From: Candidatus Delongbacteria bacterium
Lineage (GTDB): Bacteria; UBA4055
Length of the DNA stretch: 14,356 nucleotides
Assembly: GCA_028702975.1 (NCBI GenBank)
Contig: JAQVNT010000015.1
Span: 1 to 14,356, forward strand
Direction of reading: 5' to 3'
Shown here: piece after piece, positions 6,540 to 14,356 of the stretch
How the letters are laid out: each line of letters starts with the position of its first letter
Position numbering within the stretch: position 1 is the first letter of the stretch
Translations under genes and position numbers: made by a program
The notes under the pieces: generated by a model
What the model was told of the DNA's origin: nothing
Databases searched by the model: none
The model's input: the letters and a program-made list of their open reading frames with translations, nothing else

Positions 6540-9153
6540 ATCTGATCAGAATATCGACCAGATAAAAGAAATGGCTTAATCTGTCTGTGTTTATATCGAA
6601 GAAATAAAGCCAGATCAGTATTATGGCGGTTATTATAGCCGTATTTACCCAGATCACTTTACCAAGTCCCGATTTGAATGATACTGACATAATTAAAAAC
6701 ATCCTTATCAGAAACCAAATGATCATAGCTGCTAATAGGGTAAGGACTATTTTTACTGAAAGAGGGCTGAATACCCTTAAAAATACTGCTGATACCGGAA
6801 CTAGCGGCAGAAATATTATCGAGTTCCACAGTACCATGGATAAAGAAATTGAAAATGAAAAACGGTGGTTGAAAAATACCGAAACGGATTTCAGGAACAA
6901 AGATATTACAAAGAACAGAACAAGGATAAGGATCGTTGACGAAATTATGAAAATGAGAGGTTCCCATGAAGAAAAAGTCAGAAATTTCTTCAGCGCATCG
7001 TTCCTGATAAAATAAGTAAGAAAATAATCGAATTTTTCGTTCTGCCTGAAAGAGTAAAATACCGTAGAGACGACTGCGGATATGCCGTAAGCAGACATCG
7101 AACCTATGAAAACAGCCTGCAGGACCTGTGTTATCCTTCTGTCCCTGATATCGATAAAGAAGGCGTCAGGATTTTTTATGCTCCTGATGCTGTTGACAAA
7201 AAGGTAATGCTCTCTTTTAATCATGTAAAGATAAAGAACTGATAATATCAGGCCGATTATAAAATACAAGTTCACTTCCGGTTCTTTGTACTCACCCTGA
7301 GCTATCGCTGGCGTCCTTCTGTTTTTGAAAAGCGCATCGAGAAAGCGGTAAGAAAGTCTTTCGTTCCCTTCGTAGTCGATTATGCCGTTCCTGATTATGT
7401 AAAGGTCGTCTCCGGGTTTGTTCGTCAAAAGCGAGACCTCGCTTCTTCTGTCCCTGAAAGAATCGATAATTATTCCTGCAATATTTTCCTCTTCGGTTAT
7501 CAGTTTATAGGACTCCATGAGCTGTTTTGCCTGTGACGGTTCGCTGTACGGGTCTGCAAAACCGTTCTGGTTCCCCGGATAAACTCTTGTAAGTCTGTTA
7601 TTGAGTATTACAGGTTTAGTCAGACCTTTTCGTGAGACATTTGCCAGCAGAGGTTTGAATTCCGGGTCGAGAGTATTGCTGTTCGCGCTGATAATGTTGA
7701 AATCGGTGAGTTTGTAGTATTCGTCATATTCGGTGAACTCCGAAGTAATAAAAGTGAAAAGGTCGTCATTAAGCTCTCTGGATTTATCCGACAGGTCTTT
7801 AATGAAATCAACTGCCTGAAGATCGTAAACATTATAACCGGATCCGAGTCCGATAGCGAAAAGACACGGTCTGTCGCCGTCCCTCTCGACCGTTTCATCA
7901 AGTATATCCATTGCTTTTTCAACGAAATCCTTATCTCTCAATGAAACAGCTGGGGCAGAATTAACAGGTATCTCCTGAAGTACGAAGATCCCGTATTTGT
8001 CGCATAGGTCCATCAGATAGGGGTGAGGCGAGTATGCGTTGCAGTAGATAACATTTGATCCCAGATTCTTGATCTTTTCGATCTCTTTTTTCATCATAGA
8101 ATAGGTAATGGAGTTACCCATTCCCTGAATGTCTTCGTACCGGGATATTCCTTTCGGATAAAAATTCTGTCCGTTGAGGAAGAAACTGTTGCCGGCGATC
8201 TTGATCTCCCTGAACCCGAATGTGATGTCGTATCTGTGGAAATCCATCTCTGATTCCATCTCGGTGACATTACCCAGATATACTGAGATCAGGTAAAGGT
8301 TGGGATCGTCCGGTGACCACAGCTCGGGGTTTAAGATCTCAAAATTGAATTTTATCTGATCGTTCTTATATCTCCTGATCTCGAAATTCTTTTTTTCGGA
8401 TTTGTGAATTATTCTCTTAGTTCCAAGATCGGTGATCTCAAAATATGAGTAGATGGTGCTTTTGTAATTAGCGGAATCATCGTTTGAAATGCTTATGAAG
8501 TTATTGTCGGTAATTTCAGATGTTATCTCTGCATTGACTTTTGTGTGGTCGGAATTGAAATAATACTTAATATCTGTGTCCGATATATAGATCTGCGAAT
8601 TTATAAGAAGATAAATGTCCCTGAATATGCCTCCGTAATTTCTCCAACCGTCAACCTGCATTACTGAAGGGATCGTAGATGATGTAAGTTTGTGGTTTAC
8701 CTCCACGACCAGAGTGTTTGTATCGGAAAAGTTCAGATCGTCTTTGTTGAGGTTTATTTCAAACCCGTTGGGAGATGAGTGATTTTCAATGAATATATCA
8801 TTTACCTTTATGTTGCATTTGTAGTTGACGCCGTAAAAAATAAGCTTGTAGCTTCTTTCGATAGATTTATTGCCGCCGATGTAAAAACTTGTTCTGAAAT
8901 AAATCTTTTTGTTCTGATCGAACCCGTCATAGGAAGAGGGAATATAAATATCGTTCCATTCATCTTCGCCTTCGAGCCTGAACTGCCAGTTGGAGTTTAA
9001 CGGGATTTTTTTTGAGAAGCGGTTTTCCGGATAAATTCCGGTACCGACATATTCAGACAGATCTTCAGGATTGGAATAAAATACGACCCCTGTTGCGTTC
9101 ATATTGAGAAGTAGTATTATTAAGATCAGGTAAATTCTGTTAGCACAAATCAT
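6538..9153 (-). CDS. GH2-like exported domain fused to a multi-spanning membrane region; catalytic glutamates missing
   Basis: 871 residues. The ATG at 9153 directly follows the TAA of the DUF4301 gene (no gap), with GGCGG 6 nt upstream. Residues 1-20 are a signal peptide or anchor. Residues about 45-185 form the GH2 sugar-binding jelly roll (WRNYGGIFRDIYLL, 170-183); 190-310 an Ig-like domain; 312-610 a TIM-barrel-like domain (FGFREIKI, FLNGQNFYPKGISRYED, YLMDLCDKYGIFVLQE). About six membrane helices follow (roughly 626-645, 676-701, 731-757, 766-792, 799-825, 832-852). Ordinary GH2 enzymes have an acid/base Glu in LGNE and a nucleophile Glu after KPI. The matching places here read GLGSG (Gly439) and KPVILNN (Asn519), so I infer it is not a working glycosidase. 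Substrate-contacting NRHE is also altered (SRYE). It may bind glycans or act as a sensor, with the globular part outside the cytoplasm. This is the last gene of the operon. Confidence 0.85.
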   Translation of the reverse strand: MICANRIYLILIILLLNMNATGVVFYSNPEDLSEYVGTGIYPENRFSKKIPLNSNWQFRLEGEDEWNDIYIPSSYDGFDQNKKIYFRTSFYIGGNKSIERSYKLIFYGVNYKCNIKVNDIFIENHSSPNGFEINLNKDDLNFSDTNTLVVEVNHKLTSSTIPSVMQVDGWRNYGGIFRDIYLLINSQIYISDTDIKYYFNSDHTKVNAEITSEITDNNFISISNDDSANYKSTIYSYFEITDLGTKRIIHKSEKKNFEIRRYKNDQIKFNFEILNPELWSPDDPNLYLISVYLGNVTEMESEMDFHRYDITFGFREIKIAGNSFFLNGQNFYPKGISRYEDIQGMGNSITYSMMKKEIEKIKNLGSNVIYCNAYSPHPYLMDLCDKYGIFVLQEIPVNSAPAVSLRDKDFVEKAMDILDETVERDGDRPCLFAIGLGSGYNVYDLQAVDFIKDLSDKSRELNDDLFTFITSEFTEYDEYYKLTDFNIISANSNTLDPEFKPLLANVSRKGLTKPVILNNRLTRVYPGNQNGFADPYSEPSQAKQLMESYKLITEEENIAGIIIDSFRDRRSEVSLLTNKPGDDLYIIRNGIIDYEGNERLSYRFLDALFKNRRTPAIAQGEYKEPEVNLYFIIGLILSVLYLYMIKREHYLFVNSIRSIKNPDAFFIDIRDRRITQVLQAVFIGSMSAYGISAVVSTVFYSFRQNEKFDYFLTYFIRNDALKKFLTFSSWEPLIFIISSTILILVLFFVISLFLKSVSVFFNHRFSFSISLSMVLWNSIIFLPLVPVSAVFLRVFSPLSVKIVLTLLAAMIIWFLIRMFLIMSVSFKSGLGKVIWVNTAIITAIILIWLYFFDINTDRLSHFFYLVDILIR

Positions 9154-10674
9154 TTATTCCGCCTGTCCTAAAGGTCTCTGGTATCTTTCTTTTTTTAACA
9201 GATCGTTCACGGTCTTGGCCGGGCAGAATGTTTCAAGCGGTATTTCGACAAAAGCCGATATCCAGTCGCTCATTGCCCCGTTCCACAGTCCGGGAAGCTC
9301 AAGTGCCTTAATTTCTCTTCCGTTGAAGGTTTTCTTCGATACAAAGTAGGAATCTCTGTCCACGAATTTTTTCAGATCGAATTTCTCATTCCTGTAATCG
9401 CGGAGAGAACAAACCAAAAGAACCGGATTAAAATGTGTCGACCTTTCAAAAATCCTCTTTTTAAGCGGATCATTAAGGTCAATCTGAGAAGATTCCACTA
9501 TCTGAAGAGATATGCCTTTTCTGTTCTTTACAAAGAACGGCCCCCCTCCGGGTTCTCCGGTGTTTCTTATCATTCCGCAAACCCTTATCGGCCTGTTCAA
9601 AAAATCGAACAAAAAGTCGTTCTTCCGATGATTTTCGAGATATTCCATCTGTTTTTCAAGGTCGATGGAAAAATATTTTCTGGACAGAAATTTGATCTCT
9701 TCAATAGAATCCTGTGAGAGAATATCTATCTCTTTAAGGAAAGATTTCACCTTATTCTCGATATTTAAAAGATAGCCCAGTAAGAGTTTTGTGTACTCTT
9801 CCGATTGCTGCCTGTATTCTTTATTCACGGCGTTGTCGATGTTCTTAATTATCACAATATCGGCGTCAAGGTCGTTGAGGTTCTCAATTAGCGCTCCGTG
9901 CCCGCCGGGTCTGAATACAAGTTCGCCGCTTTCGTTCTTCACTGGAGTATTATCGTCCGCATAAACTGCAAGAGTGTCAGTTGAAGGTTTTTGTACAGAG
10001 AGGCTGAAGTCCAAAGTTATTCCGCTCAGCTCTTCTCTAAGATCGCTGATCATTTCGTTGACCTGCGGTATGTATTTTTCTGAAACAGTAAAATGAATTC
10101 TGATAAGATTATCCTTGTCAGTGCAGACCGTTATAGCCTCGTAGATCTGTTCTTCCATCGCTGTTCTGGTGTATCCGTCGTACTTTGTGAATTTTATCAT
10201 GGCTTTGGGCTTGTCCGCATAGTTGAGACCTTTTTCATAGAGGATATGATCGATAATTTCTTTCCAGTTCCTGTTTTCGATTAGTTTGTCAATATCAAGG
10301 TTTCTGAATAAAAACAGCTTTTCAAGATCTTCGTAAAATGCAAATTCTTTTATATTGTTCAGGGTTTTTAGAGCTTCTTCTCCGATCTCACCCTGAGATG
10401 ATTTGATAAGATCATTGAACATCCTGGTAGCAGCACCCGATGCAGGAACAAATTTCATTATCCTTGAATCCGCTCTCGCTATCTTATACAGCTCCATATA
10501 ATCGATCTTCTCTTCTTCGGTTATAACACAAATACCGTTCCCTACAACTGCGGGAGCTATCACATCCGCGAAAGGAGCTCCTTCAGAAAGAATGTTAAGC
10601 TGTTCGGAAGCTGCGTATTCAATAATACCTCTTTTGCCGAGCTGTTCAGTCTCCCGGTCCGTGAATCTGTACAT
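9154..10674 (-). CDS. DUF4301 family protein, possible nucleotidyltransferase-like fold
   Basis: 506 residues from the ATG at 10674, which has AGAAGGA 6 nt upstream. The frame is open 20 codons further, but that would overlap the phosphoesterase gene. The whole protein matches the DUF4301 family, common in Bacteroidetes, at its usual length of about 500 residues. Family-conserved segments visible are VPASGAATRMF (76-86), KPKAMIKF (155-162), TRTAMEEQ (169-176), RPGGHGALIENLND (255-268), KNIDNAVN (277-284), NTGEPGGGPF (371-380) and GLWNGAMSDW (462-471). The P-x-SGAATRM, PGGHG and NIDN sequence resembles the order of motifs in UDP-glucose/UDP-GlcNAc pyrophosphorylases (GGxGTR, PGGHGD, N-x-DN), so I infer a GT-A nucleotidyltransferase-like fold; this is not demonstrated for the family as far as I know. 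No signal peptide, so cytoplasmic. Its stop abuts the GH2-like gene and its start lies 1 nt after the phosphoesterase stop, so translation is probably coupled. Confidence 0.9.
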   Translation of the reverse strand: MYRFTDRETEQLGKRGIIEYAASEQLNILSEGAPFADVIAPAVVGNGICVITEEEKIDYMELYKIARADSRIMKFVPASGAATRMFNDLIKSSQGEIGEEALKTLNNIKEFAFYEDLEKLFLFRNLDIDKLIENRNWKEIIDHILYEKGLNYADKPKAMIKFTKYDGYTRTAMEEQIYEAITVCTDKDNLIRIHFTVSEKYIPQVNEMISDLREELSGITLDFSLSVQKPSTDTLAVYADDNTPVKNESGELVFRPGGHGALIENLNDLDADIVIIKNIDNAVNKEYRQQSEEYTKLLLGYLLNIENKVKSFLKEIDILSQDSIEEIKFLSRKYFSIDLEKQMEYLENHRKNDFLFDFLNRPIRVCGMIRNTGEPGGGPFFVKNRKGISLQIVESSQIDLNDPLKKRIFERSTHFNPVLLVCSLRDYRNEKFDLKKFVDRDSYFVSKKTFNGREIKALELPGLWNGAMSDWISAFVEIPLETFCPAKTVNDLLKKERYQRPLGQAE

Positions 10675-10675
10675 T

Positions 10676-11161
10676 TCAAGTCCTTCTATTATTAAGGTAG
10701 TGTATCTCAGCCCGCGGTTCTTCAGATGGTCCAAGGTATAAAGTCATAAAAGTGTTTTGATCGACATATCTGTTCATGGAAAAACTTCCCGGGTTCAGTA
10801 TGAGCTGTCCGCCGATGTTCTCTATTTGAGGGTGATGAGTGTGTCCGTGTATAACTATGTCGGAGTTCTGGTATCTGAGGTGGATCGTGGACAGGCTGCA
10901 CAAGTGCCCGTGAAGAACCGTTATCTTTCTGCCTTCAAGTTCGATCTGAACCTCGGCAGGGAGAAGATCTTTAAGTTCATGATCGTTATTGCCTCTCACA
11001 GCGGTAAGTTTTCCGGTAGAGTTAAGAAAATTGTAAAATTCAGATCCTGTGAAGTCACCGCAATGGATTATACGGTCAGCTTCAGACAATTTTTTCATAA
11101 AATCGCTCCCGAGCGAAAAACTTCTTCTGAAGTGAGTATCCGACAGGATCAGGATATTCAT
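10676..11161 (-). CDS. YfcE/MJ0936-family metallophosphoesterase
   Basis: 161 residues, the usual length of this small calcineurin-like phosphoesterase family. All metal-binding motifs are present: DTH (D8, H10), GD (D36), GNND (57-60), HGH (84-86) and GHTHH (106-110), followed by the typical LNPGSFS (122-128). Members bind two metal ions, often manganese, and hydrolyse phosphodiesters in vitro; cellular substrates are mostly unknown. The ATG at 11161 overlaps the ribF stop as ATGA, with GGAG 8 nt upstream, so translation is likely coupled to ribF. The following DUF4301 gene starts 1 nt after its stop. Cytoplasmic, no signal peptide. The family is certain; the substrate is not. Confidence 0.94.
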   Translation of the reverse strand: MNILILSDTHFRRSFSLGSDFMKKLSEADRIIHCGDFTGSEFYNFLNSTGKLTAVRGNNDHELKDLLPAEVQIELEGRKITVLHGHLCSLSTIHLRYQNSDIVIHGHTHHPQIENIGGQLILNPGSFSMNRYVDQNTFMTLYLGPSEEPRAEIHYLNNRRT

Positions 11162-12096
11162 CTTTTCGACTCCGCTGCGTTTACCATTTCCCTGGCCCGG
11201 ACGACATCATTCCTCAAGGCTTTTGCAAGCTCATTCTCAGACGGGAACTTGACCTCGTCTCTCATTCTCTTTAAGAAAGATATTTTTACGGTTTCCCCGT
11301 ATAGATCAGCGCCGGCGTCAATGATGTGGCTCTCAATATTTATCCCGCTGCCTCCGACGGTAGGATTTTGTCCTATGTTCGTGACCGCATAATGATCTTG
11401 GTCCTTTATTGTAAGTGAAGTAAAGTAAACTCCCTTTCCGGGTATTACTTTCTCAAGGTCGAATGTGTCCAGATTTGCGGTAGGAAAGCCGATTTTGGAG
11501 CCGATCCCCCTGCCTCGGATAATTTTTCCGCTGACAAAATAATCGTAGCCGAGCATTTTTGAAGCGTCTTCAACATTTCCTTCTGCGAGAGATCTTCTTA
11601 TTCGTGTGCTTGAAACAGTTTCATTTTCGTAAGACACCGGCGGGACAGAAATCAGATTTACTGAATATTCAGAGCAGAGATCCGACAAAAGAGAGCTGTC
11701 GCCTTTCCTGTTCCTGCCGAAATGGTGGTTGGTCCCGGCAATAATATTTTTTACTTTAAGTACAGAAAAAATATAGTCGCGGTAGAATTCGCTGTAGCCT
11801 GTCGATGCAAAGTCTTTTGTGAAATTTATGAAATGTATGTGGTCTATTCCAAGAGAGTTTATTATCGTTATCTTTTCTTCTCTTGTGTTCAAAAGATGCA
11901 TATCGTAATCTCTATCTATTACTTTTCTCGGATGGGGATAAAAAGAGATCACCAGGGATGCTGTTCCCGACTGCGCTGATATTTTCTTCAGTTCATTTAA
12001 AAGCAGAACATGCCCCGAATGCAGTCCGTCATACGATCCCAGCGTAAGTGAAACCGCTTCATTTTTGATACTTTCAAGATATTCGATAACATTCAT
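11158..12096 (-). CDS. ribF: Bifunctional riboflavin kinase / FAD synthetase
   Basis: Phosphorylates riboflavin to FMN and adenylates FMN to FAD in the cytoplasm. The 312 residues match standard RibF length. The N-terminal FMN adenylyltransferase domain (1-180) shows the nucleotidyltransferase motif GSYDGLHSGH (20-29), FYPHPRKV (52-59), the GTNHHFGRNRKGD loop (121-133) and SSTRIR (162-167). The C-terminal riboflavin kinase domain (185-305) shows GRGIGSKIGFPTAN (195-208), NIGQNPT (240-246) and the conserved Glu of NIESHI (Glu255). Both active sites look intact. The ATG at 12096 begins 7 nt after the TPR-protein stop; no strong Shine-Dalgarno is seen, so it may rely on coupling. The gene overlaps the phosphoesterase start by 4 nt. 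The product could supply FAD to TrxB among many others, but no specific link is implied. Confidence 0.97.
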   Translation of the reverse strand: MNVIEYLESIKNEAVSLTLGSYDGLHSGHVLLLNELKKISAQSGTASLVISFYPHPRKVIDRDYDMHLLNTREEKITIINSLGIDHIHFINFTKDFASTGYSEFYRDYIFSVLKVKNIIAGTNHHFGRNRKGDSSLLSDLCSEYSVNLISVPPVSYENETVSSTRIRRSLAEGNVEDASKMLGYDYFVSGKIIRGRGIGSKIGFPTANLDTFDLEKVIPGKGVYFTSLTIKDQDHYAVTNIGQNPTVGGSGINIESHIIDAGADLYGETVKISFLKRMRDEVKFPSENELAKALRNDVVRAREMVNAAESKR

Positions 12097-12103
12097 CCGG
12101 TCT

Positions 12104-14233
12104 TTAATTCCCTGTTTCTTTGATCCAGTATTCAGCTTCAGCTTTAGTGGAAATGTCTTTTGATGCTTCTTTCAGATGGTATCCGGCTTCATTCTTTCTG
12201 TCGAGTTTTATTAGAGCTTTTGCTTTTTCCAGATGCCCGATCCCGAACGGCTGGAACCTTGCCCTGTCCAATGCCTTATCGGCGTGTTTCAAAGCGCTTG
12301 CCGATCTTCCGAGTATATTGTAAACCTGGCTCAATCTTGCGTTAAGTACATCAGAGTTGGCGTAATTGTGTTTATCCGAATTCCTTTCAGCTTTTTCGAG
12401 ATAACTTAAAGCGAGGTTATAATTTGCGTTCTTTTCCTGACCCATTCTGGGTTTGAGTTCCATATAAGCCGCTCCTGCAGCCTCGAGTACCTTGGGGTCC
12501 TCCGGATCGATATCAAGCGACTTTCTGAAGCTTCTTATCGCGTTCTCCTGGTCTGAGAGTTTTTCCGAATATGCAAGGCCTATGTAATAATAAGCCAGCT
12601 CTGGTTTATAAATATCCGCCATTTTCTCAAAATACCTGATCGCTTTACCGGGGTAATTGTCCTTCACCGACAATGCCCTTTTATAATACAGCTTTCCTCT
12701 TTTTTCGTCATCTGATATTTTATCAATATAATCTCCGGCCTCGTCATCCTCATCAAGTCCGATAAGTATTGTGACTATCTGAAAATACCCTTCATCAAAA
12801 TCCGGTTTAAGTTCAACGGACTCAATAAGAAGGTCGAGAGCGTCATCGTATTCCTCTTCCTTTTTAAGGCTCAAGGCCTCGTTATAAAGTGCGATATGCT
12901 TGTTTTTAGACATTGTTTCGCATTTTGAGTATTCTTTCTTTACCGCGTTTATTTCCGACCATACCTTCATGTATTTGTCATAAAGTCTGTTATACTCTTC
13001 TCTTGATATCTGACCGGTCATATCACTCCTGATCTTTTCAAATTCAGCCATTTTCCGGTCAAGTTTTTCCTTTACGGGAGCGCATTCATCATCTTTTTCT
13101 TCAGTTTCTTCCTGAATCAGTACCACCGTTTCTTTTTCTATCATCTTTTCGGCTTCTTCCGCAGCAGTTATCTGAAGCATTGATTCCGCGGCTTCATATC
13201 TGCCCATTCTGATGTTTTCCAGTGCCTGCTTGAGCTTGTCGATCTTTTCTGTGTTATTGTCGAGATCGGAAAAAGATCTTTTCATTGTAGTTTCGAGTCT
13301 TGAGATCTCATCTCCAAGCTGAGCATCTTTTTCTTTAAGCTCTTTGAGTTCTGCTTCCAGTTTTGCGATATCTTCAGCGGCTTTTCTTGTCTCCTCGTCT
13401 TCCAGCGCCAGTTTTTCGAGTTTCAGATGATTCACCCTTTCCGCCAGTATATTTCTCTGAGCGATGAACCTGAATCTTTCAGTCTCGGCTTTCTTTATAT
13501 CTTCTGAGGCTGTTTTAACGAACTGCTCCATTTCACTGATCTTAGTATCTATACCTGCGAGTTCTCTGTCATAACCTACCTTTCTTCTATCGAACTCTTT
13601 TGAGAAATATTCATAGGTTCCGCAGTCTTCGACCTTAACCCATCCGTTCCTGTATTCCTGAAAAATACTATTGTAGATCATAACAAAATAGAAATCGCCT
13701 CTCTGCTTTTTAGCCTCCATTTTAAGGCCGAAATAAATTTCGTATTTGAAATCTGAGGCGTGTGAGGGTTCGTAGTAAAGTTTAGTGACATTCTTTGTTA
13801 TCCATACGATCTTGTCAATGGGAATATCCTTAACTTCAGTGCTGTCTTCGGTTTCTTCAAGAACAGTGAAAGGTTCTCCGTAATAAAAATTGAACATGTC
13901 GTTTTTGCTTTCAACCTGAAACTTTGTAACCCATCCTGAAACCGGTTGATTTATTCCGTCGTATGCCAGAATATTGACATTTCTTCCGCTTCTGTCTAGA
14001 TACTGGACGAAAGACTTGTTAAGGAGCGGGATCAAAGGTTCGGACATATTGCTCTCCTTGTACAATAGAACGCCTGATCCTCTTATCCTTAAGAATTCGA
14101 CCATGTCTTCGTTAACTTTAAATGTATGGCATGTTTTACCCAAATCGTCAGTGATCTCTTTTGCAGAAACAAAACTGAACGAAACGAGCAGCGATACTGT
14201 TACTATGAATTTTATCAACCTGTAATTTTTCAT
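12104..14233 (-). CDS. Exported protein with SH3-like domains, coiled coil and TPR repeats
   Basis: 709 residues from the ATG at 14233; GGGAG lies 12 nt upstream and a nearer AGG 2 nt upstream, so the ribosome site is not ideal. Residues 1-24 (MKNYRLIKFIVTVSLLVSFSFVSA) are a signal peptide. Two SH3-like segments are inferred at about 45-103 (LRIRGSGVLLYKES to SGWV) and about 142-200 (VWITKNVTKLYYEPS to NGWV), each ending in the GWV typical of bacterial SH3 domains. Residues about 215-345 are a charged heptad-rich coiled coil; 370-385 is a Glu-rich stretch. Residues about 445-700 hold tetratricopeptide repeats, for example AIRYFEKMADIY (531-542) and AIRSFRKSLDIDPEDP (565-580). The architecture suggests a periplasmic scaffold that binds the cell wall or partner proteins; I do not recognise a named family. 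It is the first gene of the five-gene operon, behind the promoter at 14284-14312. Confidence 0.88.
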   Translation of the reverse strand: MKNYRLIKFIVTVSLLVSFSFVSAKEITDDLGKTCHTFKVNEDMVEFLRIRGSGVLLYKESNMSEPLIPLLNKSFVQYLDRSGRNVNILAYDGINQPVSGWVTKFQVESKNDMFNFYYGEPFTVLEETEDSTEVKDIPIDKIVWITKNVTKLYYEPSHASDFKYEIYFGLKMEAKKQRGDFYFVMIYNSIFQEYRNGWVKVEDCGTYEYFSKEFDRRKVGYDRELAGIDTKISEMEQFVKTASEDIKKAETERFRFIAQRNILAERVNHLKLEKLALEDEETRKAAEDIAKLEAELKELKEKDAQLGDEISRLETTMKRSFSDLDNNTEKIDKLKQALENIRMGRYEAAESMLQITAAEEAEKMIEKETVVLIQEETEEKDDECAPVKEKLDRKMAEFEKIRSDMTGQISREEYNRLYDKYMKVWSEINAVKKEYSKCETMSKNKHIALYNEALSLKKEEEYDDALDLLIESVELKPDFDEGYFQIVTILIGLDEDDEAGDYIDKISDDEKRGKLYYKRALSVKDNYPGKAIRYFEKMADIYKPELAYYYIGLAYSEKLSDQENAIRSFRKSLDIDPEDPKVLEAAGAAYMELKPRMGQEKNANYNLALSYLEKAERNSDKHNYANSDVLNARLSQVYNILGRSASALKHADKALDRARFQPFGIGHLEKAKALIKLDRKNEAGYHLKEASKDISTKAEAEYWIKETGN

Positions 14234-14283
14234 AACCTACTATTTCTCCCTACTTTCTACCTTATTTTTTAACAGTGTGTCTA

Positions 14284-14312
14284 AATATAGTACTGAAATT
14301 CACAAATATCAA
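14284..14312 (-). promoter_or_regulatory. Promoter of the TPR-ribF-phosphoesterase-DUF4301-GH2-like operon
   Basis: On the minus strand TTGATA (14312-14307), 17 nt spacing, TATATT (14289-14284): ten of twelve consensus bases at the best spacing. The start would lie near 14277, giving a leader of about 44 nt. No comparable promoter was found in the gene junctions downstream, which are 0-7 nt or overlapping. Confidence 0.6.
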
Positions 14313-14325
14313 ATAAAAGTTGCTT

Positions 14326-14337
14326 AGTATTCATACT
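14326..14337. promoter_or_regulatory. Short inverted repeat upstream of the operon promoter
   Basis: AGTAT-TC-ATACT, a perfect 5-bp inverted repeat with a 2-nt spacer, ends 13 bp upstream of the -35 box. It could be a regulator site, but a repeat this short in AT-rich DNA is weak evidence. Confidence 0.2.
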
Positions 14338-14356
14338 CCCTGATAAGTGATATTAT

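Noticed and set aside
6623..7015. 130-codon open frame on the + strand beginning shortly after the trxB terminator
   Set aside because: It is the reverse of the membrane-helix region of the GH2-like gene, with composition explained by that coding sequence.
10757..11392. 211-codon open frame on the + strand
   Set aside because: It lies antisense to the phosphoesterase and ribF genes, which have full sets of catalytic motifs; its product shows no recognisable domain.

Overview
The window (about 40% G+C by eye, AT-rich between genes) looks like chromosomal DNA from an uncultured or little-studied bacterium of the Fibrobacteres-Chlorobi-Bacteroidetes neighbourhood. Candidatus Delongbacteria, Cloacimonadota or a similar phylum are possible, but this placement is inference. 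The hints are a C-terminal YPNPxNP-type sorting domain like those of type IX secretion substrates, a DUF4301 protein, FG-GAP and parallel beta-helix surface proteins, and an SUMF1-like protein, together with conventional TTGACA/TATAAT-like promoters and GGAG-type ribosome binding sites. There are no tRNA, rRNA, CRISPR, transposase or phage genes.

Layout. (1) 2-478 (+): the C-terminal end of an SUMF1/formylglycine-generating-enzyme-like protein, converging on (2) 489-1922 (-), a secreted five-repeat FG-GAP protein. (3) 1923-2053: a short divergent promoter region with a duplicated -35 box. (4) 2054-3340 (+): a fused SpmA-SpmB-type membrane protein. (5) 3366-5477 (+): one secreted parallel beta-helix protein with a C-terminal sorting domain, split by two compensating single-base frameshifts near 4006-4034. 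(6) 5570-6505 (+): thioredoxin reductase with its own promoter and a strong terminator. (7) 14233 back to 6538 (-): a tightly packed five-gene operon: SH3-like/coiled-coil/TPR exported protein, RibF, a YfcE-like phosphoesterase, a DUF4301 protein and a large membrane protein with a degenerate glycoside hydrolase 2 ectodomain. Within it the genes overlap by 4 nt or are separated by 0-7 nt. A good promoter lies at 14284-14312, and the operon ends against the trxB terminator.

How the genes fit together. The + strand holds envelope and secreted proteins plus a redox housekeeping gene. The - strand operon links FMN/FAD synthesis (RibF) and a metallophosphoesterase to three proteins of unknown role, two of which carry export or membrane signals. 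The most interesting items are the apparently catalytically dead GH2 domain fused to about six membrane helices, the UDP-sugar-pyrophosphorylase-like motifs in the DUF4301 protein next to it, and the doubly frameshifted beta-helix gene. I see no clear defence or mobile system.
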